A stretch of 49,110 bases of DNA from Desulfobacteraceae bacterium (lineage in GTDB: Bacteria; Desulfobacterota; Desulfobacteria; Desulfobacterales; JACKCP01): assembly GCA_020633955.1 (NCBI GenBank), contig JACKCP010000015.1, positions 1-49,110 of the forward strand, read 5' to 3'. The notes below the pieces were generated by a model, which saw only the letters and a program-made list of their open reading frames with translations, searched no databases and was not told the origin of the DNA. Both the position numbers and the translations under genes were made by a program. This document shows positions 34,292-42,170 of this stretch, piece by piece. The stretch's first letter is position 1; every line of letters begins with the position of its first letter.

Positions 34292-35239
34292 ATGAAATTC
34301 TTTTGTCTTAATAATATTTTTATAAAATCTTTGATTTTGTTTATTTTTGTTTTGTCTTCAAAATGTTTGGCATTTGAAAATTTTAAGGGTGAAGCCGGCA
34401 CAGGAGTTCTTTTTTTCAGCGGAAAGGACAGGCTTTCGGTTTTTGATAAAAAAAAGATTTCAAACTATGATTCACCGTCAAATACTGAAAATGGAATAAT
34501 ACCCTTTGTGTTTTTTAATCTTTCTTATAATTACAGCGAAAAATCAGCCTTTTTCACTGATGTGCCGCTGGGTGAATCAGATCCGAAACTTAGGGCAGGA
34601 CACAGATTTGTTTCTGATAATTATGAGAACAGTCTTTATCTTCATACATCTTTGATGAATCAGACCTGGAAGGACCCCTATGATCTGGATGGACGTGAAG
34701 AAACTGACATAAGTGAAAGAGGGTTTGGCTTTGATCAGAAATTTTTTAAAAGATTCGGACTGAAGTATGAATATACATCTGTTGATATTGAAGATGACAT
34801 AATCGGCCTGAAATTTAATGACATGAAAAGAGACGGAGAAGATCACAGTCTGTGGCTTTCCCATGAATCAAGATTTTTAAGAAATTATGTCTTTAAATCA
34901 TCACTTAAATATTCATTGAAAAACAGAGACGGCGGCTGTGAAGACAGCCGGGGATATGGAATTGGCATTTCATGTGTTTATTTTTCAGGTGTATCGAGCA
35001 TAGTGCTGACTATGTCCGGCGAAAAAGAAAAATTTGAAAAAAAGGATGTAATATTTGATGAAAAAAGGGATTTTTCAAAGCTGAATCTTGGCTTTATTTA
35101 CAAAAGGGATTTCTTGCCGTTTAATAAAAAAATGTTTTTAATGTCAGGGTTTTTGTATTCAAAAAGATATTCGGATATTGATTTTTATGAATCCGAAATA
35201 AAGGGGCTTTTTGTTTCTGCAGGTTTCAAGTTTGACTGA
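34292..35239 (+). CDS. Outer-membrane beta-barrel protein, DUF2860-like
   Basis: 315 aa. A signal peptide (MKFFCLNN, hydrophobic core LILFIFVLSS, probable cleavage after KCLAF) is followed by alternating strands rich in Tyr, Phe and Ser, and the last residues VSAGFKFD look like a terminal beta-barrel strand. The order GVLFFSGKDRLS, SEKSAFFTDVPLGESDPKLR and GFGFDQKF fits DUF2860 proteins, predicted outer-membrane barrels of unknown role. AAGGA precedes the ATG at 34292; a longer frame from 34259 has no ribosome binding site. It is the last gene of the AraC-CPBP-membrane protein run. Confidence 0.8.
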   Translation: MKFFCLNNIFIKSLILFIFVLSSKCLAFENFKGEAGTGVLFFSGKDRLSVFDKKKISNYDSPSNTENGIIPFVFFNLSYNYSEKSAFFTDVPLGESDPKLRAGHRFVSDNYENSLYLHTSLMNQTWKDPYDLDGREETDISERGFGFDQKFFKRFGLKYEYTSVDIEDDIIGLKFNDMKRDGEDHSLWLSHESRFLRNYVFKSSLKYSLKNRDGGCEDSRGYGIGISCVYFSGVSSIVLTMSGEKEKFEKKDVIFDEKRDFSKLNLGFIYKRDFLPFNKKMFLMSGFLYSKRYSDIDFYESEIKGLFVSAGFKFD

Positions 35240-35294
35240 TATATGGAAATAAAGGCAGTGCTGGGCTGCCTTTAACGTTTTTGAATCCGGTCCC

Positions 35295-38225
35295 TTATGC
35301 CAGATCCAGTGCATCCCGTACTTTCATAGCCAGATCCCGATTGGAAAAGGGCTTCTGAATAAAATTCACGCCCGCGTCCAGCACCCCCTGATGGGCGATG
35401 GCGTTTGCCGTGTAACCGGACATGAACAAAACTTTGAGCGTCGGATAATTGGTTTTCAGATTTTCAGACAGGTCCCGGCCATTCATTTCCGGCATGACCA
35501 CGTCGGTGAGCAGCAGATGAATATGACCTACATGTTCTTCTGCCACAGCCACTGCCATGCCGGGAGTGGACGCCACCAGGATTGTGTATCCCAAATTTTC
35601 CAGGATTTTTTGGGCCAGCTTTAAAACTGAGGTTTCGTCTTCGACGATCAGAATGGTTTCACCCCGGCTAATTGGAATTTCTGCTGCATCTTGCGTTTCG
35701 ATCCGGCCGGCCTCTCCTGCATGACGGCACAGGTAAATCCTGAATGTCGTACCTTGACCTGGTTCGCTGTAAACATTGATAAAACCCTTATTTTGTTTGA
35801 CAATGCCGTAGACAGTGGCAAGCCCCAGGCCCGTGCCTTTTCCCACGCCCTTGGTAGTAAAAAATGGTTCAAAAATATTGTCCAGAGTGTCTTTGTTCAT
35901 GCCGCAGCCGTTGTCGCTGACAGTAAGCATTATGAATTCACCCGGGATGAATCCGGCATGGTCGGCACAATATTCCTCGTCAAAATGAATCCGGCCGGTT
36001 TCGATGACTATTTTTCCCACCTTGCTAATGGCATCCCGTGCATTGATGCACAGGTTGGCCAAAATCTGATCCAGCTGGGACGGGTCCATAAAAACCGGCA
36101 TCCGGCCTGGTTCAGGCTGCCAGTATAAATTGATATTTTCGCCTATGAGACGGCGAAGTATTTTGAACATTCCCTCCACGCTTTCATTCAGATCCAGAAC
36201 AACCGGACGGATGGTTTGTTTTCTTGCAAAAGCAAGCAGTTGCCGGGTAATATCCGCGGAACGCTCGGTTGCGTTTATAATTTCCCTTATATGATCGTAT
36301 GGGGAGCTATCTGCAGAAATCATGTCCAGAGCCAGTTCCGCATTGCCCATGATCACGCTGAGCATGTTGTTGTAATCGTGGGCAATGCCTCCGGCCAGCC
36401 TGCCCACGGATTCCATCTTCTGAGCCTGAACCAGCTGGGACTGAAGTTTTTCCTTTTCGGCTTCGGCCTTTTTGCGCTCAGTGATATCCCGAAAAATAGC
36501 GTTTATGCTCAAGTGCTGTCCCTTGGCATCTGTGTTCAGGCTCAGTGAGATCTCCACTGGAATACGTCTGCCGCCAGCGGTTAATCGTTCGCACTCGTAA
36601 CCTGGCACAGTCCCTTTTTCAAGTACAAGGTGCATCATTTCGGCCTGTTCCGCCAATTGATCTTCCGGGCAGAATCGTGTGATTTGCGACCCTATGGCTT
36701 CGTCCGTTGAACATTCAAACAGCTTTTCCGCACCGGGATTGAATACCGTTATTTTACCTTCCGGCTCACAGGCTATCACTGCATCGCTGGTGGTATCCAG
36801 TACAGCAACGTACTTTCCCACAGCGATTTCCCGCTGTGTTTCGGTTTCAATGGCCCAGAGGGCAAAGGCGATATCACCGACCACTTCCTTTAGCAGGTCA
36901 TGTTCCTCGGTGCTAAGGGCATACTTCGCATGGCAGGATAAGCTCATCCAGCCAAAAATCCGGCCCGCGTGTTCAATGCGCAGGCTTAAGCCTGCACGGC
37001 CAGTATATGAGGATGATAAAGGGCAATCCGTACACTGTTCGGTTGGATCGTCTATTATCTGAACGTTATCTGACAGCAGTGCCGCTTGTGCACAGACTGG
37101 AATGTTACCGGTGTGCAGCTGCTCAGCCATGGGGGTAAAACTGCCGTTAAATCCAGCATGGTAAAATGGTTTTCTGGGACGTCCGTCGGTTATCAAAACG
37201 ATCCAGACGTTAAAATACCCCTGATTTTCAACCATAAGACGACAAGCTTCCTCCAGCAGCCGAATCGGATTTTTTTCCCGGACAATAAGTTGATTGACAT
37301 TGCGAATGGCCGCCAGGATACGGTTCCGGTGATCAAGGAGATCCTGCAATTCAGCACGGCGTCGGTTTATCCGGGCCAGAACAATGCCTGCAACCATGAA
37401 TACAGCTATATAAACGGATCGCATGAAAATTTCTTGTGCATTGGCTCCATGCACTGCAATATCCCAGAAAGTCTGCCCTTTTTGTGGAAATGCGAAATAA
37501 TTCACAAGAACGTCCAAAGTACAAAGTAGCAAACCGAAAAGCACGGCTCCGGCATAGATGACTCTGGTGTCACTCTGGGCCGGGCGGGGAGGCAGTCCAA
37601 AAAAGCGTCGAACAATGCCCAGACTGAGCATCACATAGGCCGTCATCAAGAGAACGTAGGCTGTAATTATATGCTTTATGGCCACTGTTTGCAGCCAGAC
37701 CAAACTCACGTGATTCCAGGAAATATCCGGATTCCAGGGAGGCGGATTCAGCGACACCAGCCACCGGAACACCACCAGAAATCCCAGCTCAATAATTATA
37801 CGAAAAGGCACCTCCACAGCAAACAAGGCAACATACCATGGATAGTCTTTAGACCGACGCTCGGCCCACCAGCCGTGCCAGACAATCCATAAAGTAAAGA
37901 CCGGTACCGAATAAAAAATACCCCAGCCGTCAGCCTGCCACAGCCACCACATGGTTTGACACCCACCTGCCAGGGCGGACAAAAGGCCATATCGCCATCC
38001 CCAGGCCAACGCAATCACCAGCGGAAAAAAAAGCCCAGCCAGAATACTGATTTTAAAAGTTGCACCTTCCAGAAATTCAATGTCCATGAAGTTGACGCTG
38101 AATCCGATTAAACCAAATACCACCGCAACAATAACTTTATAGGCTCGAGGTTTTCGGCCGCTCATGAAGGGGTTCAGTTTTTTGGGGATATTTGTCTGTT
38201 TTTCAGGTGGGTGTGTGGATTTCAT
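35295..38225 (-). CDS. Multi-helix membrane GAF-PAS histidine kinase with receiver
   Basis: About 976 aa. The N-terminal 300 residues hold seven or eight membrane helices forming an integral sensor of unknown ligand. A GAF-like domain follows (about 320-480, with CTDCPL), then a PAS domain (about 485-600; ITERKKAEAE marks its end). HisKA has H616 in GIAHDYNNML; the ATPase domain has NLCINARDAISKVG, SDNGCGM and GKGTGLGLAT. The receiver has D908 in LLTDVVMPEMNG. GAGG lies 5 nt before the ATG at 38225, so I start there rather than at 38249. Base composition is clearly different: sampled lines 36001-36060 and 36361-36420 are 50% and 57% GC against 38% for 4261-4320. It is probably acquired from a GC-richer donor. 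Confidence 0.92.
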   Translation of the reverse strand: MKSTHPPEKQTNIPKKLNPFMSGRKPRAYKVIVAVVFGLIGFSVNFMDIEFLEGATFKISILAGLFFPLVIALAWGWRYGLLSALAGGCQTMWWLWQADGWGIFYSVPVFTLWIVWHGWWAERRSKDYPWYVALFAVEVPFRIIIELGFLVVFRWLVSLNPPPWNPDISWNHVSLVWLQTVAIKHIITAYVLLMTAYVMLSLGIVRRFFGLPPRPAQSDTRVIYAGAVLFGLLLCTLDVLVNYFAFPQKGQTFWDIAVHGANAQEIFMRSVYIAVFMVAGIVLARINRRRAELQDLLDHRNRILAAIRNVNQLIVREKNPIRLLEEACRLMVENQGYFNVWIVLITDGRPRKPFYHAGFNGSFTPMAEQLHTGNIPVCAQAALLSDNVQIIDDPTEQCTDCPLSSSYTGRAGLSLRIEHAGRIFGWMSLSCHAKYALSTEEHDLLKEVVGDIAFALWAIETETQREIAVGKYVAVLDTTSDAVIACEPEGKITVFNPGAEKLFECSTDEAIGSQITRFCPEDQLAEQAEMMHLVLEKGTVPGYECERLTAGGRRIPVEISLSLNTDAKGQHLSINAIFRDITERKKAEAEKEKLQSQLVQAQKMESVGRLAGGIAHDYNNMLSVIMGNAELALDMISADSSPYDHIREIINATERSADITRQLLAFARKQTIRPVVLDLNESVEGMFKILRRLIGENINLYWQPEPGRMPVFMDPSQLDQILANLCINARDAISKVGKIVIETGRIHFDEEYCADHAGFIPGEFIMLTVSDNGCGMNKDTLDNIFEPFFTTKGVGKGTGLGLATVYGIVKQNKGFINVYSEPGQGTTFRIYLCRHAGEAGRIETQDAAEIPISRGETILIVEDETSVLKLAQKILENLGYTILVASTPGMAVAVAEEHVGHIHLLLTDVVMPEMNGRDLSENLKTNYPTLKVLFMSGYTANAIAHQGVLDAGVNFIQKPFSNRDLAMKVRDALDLA

Positions 38226-38342
38226 TTTGTCCTCATTATACGGCTTCATATTCTGTTAATTTCAAATTTGCCTGCACCCCAATCCGATGCCGCACAGCTT
38301 CAGCACTGAATCTGACCAAGTGATCTGCGAGGTAGTTTTTTT

Positions 38343-39869
38343 TCACTCTACAGATTTTCCGTTCACAGTTTCCATAAGGTCTTTAAAACTTTGAAGACCG
38401 GATTCTAAATTTTCAATAATTTCTCCTGCCAGAACATCAGGATCAGGAAGATTATCAAGGTCGGTCAGGCTTTTATCCCGCAGCCAGAAGATATCAAGAT
38501 TGGTTTTATCCCGTTCCAGTATTTCTTCATAGGTAAATTTCCGCCATCTGCCATCAGGGTTTTGCTCGCTCCATGTTTCGGTTCGTTTATGGCGGTTTTC
38601 GGGATTATAAAGTTTAACAAATTCTTCTAAATCTGACGCAGTCATTGGCTTTTTCTTTAGTGTATGATGAATATTAGTGCGGTAATCATAAAACCATATC
38701 TCTTTTGTGTGGGCCTCTTTGCTTGCTGCTTTGTTATCAAAAAACAATACATTTGCTTTTACCCCGTTGGCATAAAATACGCCGGTAGGCAAACGAAGAA
38801 TTGTATGCAGGTCAGTTGTTTTCATAAGCTGTTTGCGAACCTCTTCACCTGCGCCGCCTTCAAACAATACATTATCTGGTAGTACAACTGCAGCCTTGCC
38901 TGTAATTTTCAGCATGGTTTTAATATGCTGCAAAAAGTTGAGCTGTTTGTTTGATGTTGTTTCCCAAAAATCTTGACGGTTATAGCTTATATTCTCTTTT
39001 TGTGCTTCTCCTGCTTCATTTGTAACAGTGTATGAGCTTTTTTTCCCAAAAGGAGGATTGGTTAATACATAATCGAAACGGTTCCCGTCATCAGCCACCA
39101 AAGCGTCATTGGGTGAAATATAGCTTTCTCCTGCTATTTCACCGATGTTGTGCAGGTACATGTTCATCAGGCACAAACGACGGGTATTGGCAACAATCTC
39201 ATTGCCGTGAAAGGTTTTGTTTTTTAAAAATTCCTTTTCTTCCCTGTCTAAATTATGATTATCTGCAATCCAGTCATAGGAAGCCAGAAAGAAACCACCT
39301 GTACCACATGCCGGATCAGCAACGGTTTTTAAAGGTTTTGGCTGAACACATTTTACCATTGTTTTAATGAGCGGGCGGGGTGTAAAATATTGGCCTGCAC
39401 CAGATTTGGTATCTTCGGCATTTTTTTCCAGTAAGCCTTCATAAATCCTGCCTTTTATATCTGCCCCCATCATTGACCATTGTTCCTTGTCAATCATGTT
39501 TATTACACGGGAAAGCTTGGCCGGGTCCTGTATTTTATTCTGACTTTTTGTAAATATTTGTCCCAGAATCCCTTTTTCCGTACTTAAAGATCGAAGCAGC
39601 TGATTATAAAATGATTCCAGCTCAGCGCCTCTTTTAGCAGAAAGTGTTTCCCATTCGCAAAATTCTCCGTCTTTTATTTCCTTGCCTTCCACATCTTTCA
39701 GGCGTGGGAATTCTAAGCCTTTGTTGTATGGCGGTTTATTTAATTCATCTGCCATTTTTAGAAATAGAAGATAGGTGATTTGTTCCAGATAATCGCCGTA
39801 ACTTACTCCGTCATCACGAAGCACATTGGCAAGGTTCCATATTTTTGAAATGATTGCACTGTCTGTCAT
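38343..39869 (-). CDS. hsdM: Type I restriction-modification DNA methyltransferase subunit
   Basis: 508 aa, a normal HsdM length. The N-terminal domain (about 1-150) is followed by the N6-adenine methyltransferase core: GAGQYFTPRPLI, motif I ADPACGTGGFFLAS (SAM binding) and motif IV LTNPPFGKK (catalysis). With HsdS it methylates adenine in the recognition site. Its start overlaps the rhuM stop in an ATGA arrangement, with AGAGG 6 nt upstream, so it depends on translation of that gene. The coding sequence is intact although the partner hsdS is broken. Confidence 0.96.
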   Translation of the reverse strand: MTDSAIISKIWNLANVLRDDGVSYGDYLEQITYLLFLKMADELNKPPYNKGLEFPRLKDVEGKEIKDGEFCEWETLSAKRGAELESFYNQLLRSLSTEKGILGQIFTKSQNKIQDPAKLSRVINMIDKEQWSMMGADIKGRIYEGLLEKNAEDTKSGAGQYFTPRPLIKTMVKCVQPKPLKTVADPACGTGGFFLASYDWIADNHNLDREEKEFLKNKTFHGNEIVANTRRLCLMNMYLHNIGEIAGESYISPNDALVADDGNRFDYVLTNPPFGKKSSYTVTNEAGEAQKENISYNRQDFWETTSNKQLNFLQHIKTMLKITGKAAVVLPDNVLFEGGAGEEVRKQLMKTTDLHTILRLPTGVFYANGVKANVLFFDNKAASKEAHTKEIWFYDYRTNIHHTLKKKPMTASDLEEFVKLYNPENRHKRTETWSEQNPDGRWRKFTYEEILERDKTNLDIFWLRDKSLTDLDNLPDPDVLAGEIIENLESGLQSFKDLMETVNGKSVE

Positions 39870-40843
39870 TTATTACCTCTGTTTAATATACTAATTATTA
39901 ATTTTTTTACTGTTGAGGCTTCTTCCGGTTTGCTGATTGCAATGTAAAGCGTTAGAGAAGCTAATGCTTCATTTGAAATTATAGTGTTACTGCCATTTTG
40001 CAGTATATTGTTTTTTTCCAGAAAAAGCAGAAAGCAGGCAGCAGCTATCCGTTTATTTCCGTCTACAAAAGAGTGATTTTTCACCACAAAATAAAGCAAA
40101 TTAACTGCTTTTTCTTCGATAGAAGGATAACAATCGACTCCGCCAAAGCTTTGCCTTATTTGATTGATTGAACTATTAAAACTGCTGTCTTTTGGTTTTG
40201 CAAAAACATCCGACTTAAAAGCAGAATGCATTTCATTTATCATGTTCATGTATTCAGCATAATCAGGATAAACAGCCTCTTTAATGGTTTTACCCTTTGA
40301 ATCAAGGGTCTCATGGTCATAATCATCGAGGAGCTTTAGACCTTTGGAAAATATCGATAACCACTCATTCCCGTTTTCAGTATTTTCAATATGTTTTGCT
40401 ACAGTACGGGTTAAAATGCTTATGCCGTCTTTTAATACCTTTATCTCCTGATTTTTTTGAGCCAGCCGTTTTTCATTAATGGCATAGCCTTGTACAAGAT
40501 AGTCTTTTAAGCGTTTAGTTGCCCATTGGCGGAATTGCGTACCTCTTTTGGAATTTACCCTGTATCCAACAGATATTATTATATCTAAATTATAATGATC
40601 AATGTTCCGTTGTACTTTTCTTTTCCCTTCCGTCCGAACTATCCGGAAATTCCGGATAGTTGAATCTGCATTCAGTTCTTCTGTCTTATATATATTTTTT
40701 ACATGTTCATTGATGGTTCGTACATCCTTATTGAATAATTCTGCCATTTGCAACTGAGTAAGCCAAATGGTATCATCTTCAAACTGAACCCGTATTTCAG
40801 TCTGGTTATCAGGAGTTTTATATATTTCAATTTTATTTTCCAT
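39866..40843 (-). CDS. rhuM: RhuM N-terminal domain fused to Fic/Doc domain
   Basis: 325 aa. The first part (about 1-110; IWLTQLQMAELFNKDVRTIN, ISVGYRVNSKRGTQFRQWA) is the RhuM/virulence-protein domain with a helix-turn-helix look. A coiled linker leads to a Fic/Doc domain whose signature reads HSFVDGNKRIAAACF from H257. This combines the His, Asp and GN-R frame of Fic AMP-transferases with the NKR of Doc-type kinases, so AMPylation and phosphorylation are both possible. RhuM proteins are often found inside type I restriction operons; their role there is not settled. The start lies in the end of the hsdS remnant (11 nt overlap), and the stop overlaps hsdM. Confidence 0.9.
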   Translation of the reverse strand: MENKIEIYKTPDNQTEIRVQFEDDTIWLTQLQMAELFNKDVRTINEHVKNIYKTEELNADSTIRNFRIVRTEGKRKVQRNIDHYNLDIIISVGYRVNSKRGTQFRQWATKRLKDYLVQGYAINEKRLAQKNQEIKVLKDGISILTRTVAKHIENTENGNEWLSIFSKGLKLLDDYDHETLDSKGKTIKEAVYPDYAEYMNMINEMHSAFKSDVFAKPKDSSFNSSINQIRQSFGGVDCYPSIEEKAVNLLYFVVKNHSFVDGNKRIAAACFLLFLEKNNILQNGSNTIISNEALASLTLYIAISKPEEASTVKKLIISILNRGNK

Positions 40844-42170
40844 TATGTATCTTTTTTTCTCTCTTTATTCTTTCCAACAACACATCCGCCGGTTCATAAT
40901 CGGCTTCCTGTTTGCACTTCTCTATTTCGGCTTCGCTTAACAGCTTGCCCTCAAAGGCTTTTTTCAGGATGCTCTGACGCAGGGCTTCGGATTTTTCTAG
41001 TCCTTCTGTAATACTTTGTTCTACTTTCTCGCAAATGGATAGGCGGGTTTCGATTTCGCGGACGATATCTTTTTGGTATTTCAATGATGGCAAGGGTATT
41101 TCTAATGCGTTAAGAAACCTGACATTAATATTTTTTTGAGCTGTTGCAGAAGCTTTGTTATCAATGTCCTTTTTTATCTTTTGTATTTATATAAAGTTAA
41201 AGTATTTGTCTTTGAGAAGCCTCATTATTTTATCCAATCACTATATTTTTACAATGCTATCAGGGAAACAAGAATCAAAACCTGAAGAATCTCTGTTTCA
41301 CCAATATTAGCCGCGATTCTTGAAGACAAAGACCTCCTTTTTCATATAATTTGCTTTGAAATTTTATCAACCTTTTCCGAATATTTAGATATTTGAAAAT
41401 CTTTTTTTTTAATAGTGCATTGTCCTTGCAATTTGCTGTTCTTATTTTCCTTTTTATAAAGCCAACCTTTTCCTTCCAAATTCTTTTGTTGTTCATTTCT
41501 TTTTCGTTGTTTTTGTTTTCCTCAACTAACTCGGCGGTAAATTTCCCTTAATCCTTCTTCGTCAACTCCCCTCAAAAGCCTTTTTTCAACACCGCCTGCC
41601 GGTACACTTTCAATTGCTCCTGTGCTTTTTTAAGGTCGGCAATGCCTTTGTCGAGGGAGGCAAAGAGGTTTTCGATTTTGGTTACGATGGCGCGTTGGAT
41701 GGGGAGGGAAACAGTGGTACATTAATACCTCAAACACGATATATTAGTTTTAAACTTGTTGGAGAAGTAGACTTTGTATTCTCAGATATTTGCTTTTGAC
41801 AATTGAACTTACTAAATAATAGTAAACAAGATAATCGATTATTATTAAATGATTTTAATTTCTGTAATTTTTGCAGCATTTTTAGTTAAGTTTGCACCAT
41901 CTAATTGTTCTAGAATCCAACCAAGGTCTTCCAATAGTTCTCCTGCAATTGAAATATAAATATCTTCTTTTTGAAATTATATAATCGCTTAATAGCCCAA
42001 TGTGTTTCCATTTGAAATATACAGTAGGTCTGATATTTTAATTGATTTTTTACCAAAGTTTGTAATTCTTAGATAAGGATGAATCTTTCGCTTGTATTAA
42101 TTGGTTTTCTTAAATTATCAAGAATATCACAGACATTTGGTAAGTATGTTTCCACCCAATCTTCTCTCAT
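40833..42170 (-). pseudogene. hsdS: Broken type I specificity subunit gene
   Basis: Pieces of one HsdS lie in order on the minus strand but not in one frame. It starts at an ATG (42170-42168) sharing one base with the hsdR stop: MREDWVETYLPNVCDILDNL, then TAA at 42071-42069 after 33 codons. A different frame then gives DIYISIAG and LDGANLTKNAAKI (about 41950-41850), followed by a stop, and later PIQRAIVTKIENLFASLDKG with RQAVLKKGF (about 41712-41580), the first conserved coiled coil. After an AT-rich, stop-laden second recognition domain, the original frame returns with ASATAQKNINVRFLNALEIP and LRQSILKKAFEGKLL (41190-40833), the second conserved region. At least two frameshifts and several stops are needed, so no functional HsdS is made. 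The last 86 codons remain open to 41093. Confidence 0.88.

Noticed and set aside
35691..36128. Open frame opposite the GC-rich kinase (145 codons), and a similar one at 37086-37529
   Set aside because: Antisense frames stay open by chance in GC-richer DNA; the kinase on the other strand has complete HisKA, ATPase and receiver motifs.
40833..41093. Open 86-codon frame considered as a half-size HsdS subunit
   Set aside because: It contains only the second conserved coiled-coil region and no target recognition domain; similarity continues upstream of the ATG without a start, as expected for a remnant.
41614..41799. Rightward 61-codon frame in the hsdS region
   Set aside because: It is the antisense of the first conserved HsdS coiled coil and adjoining decayed sequence.
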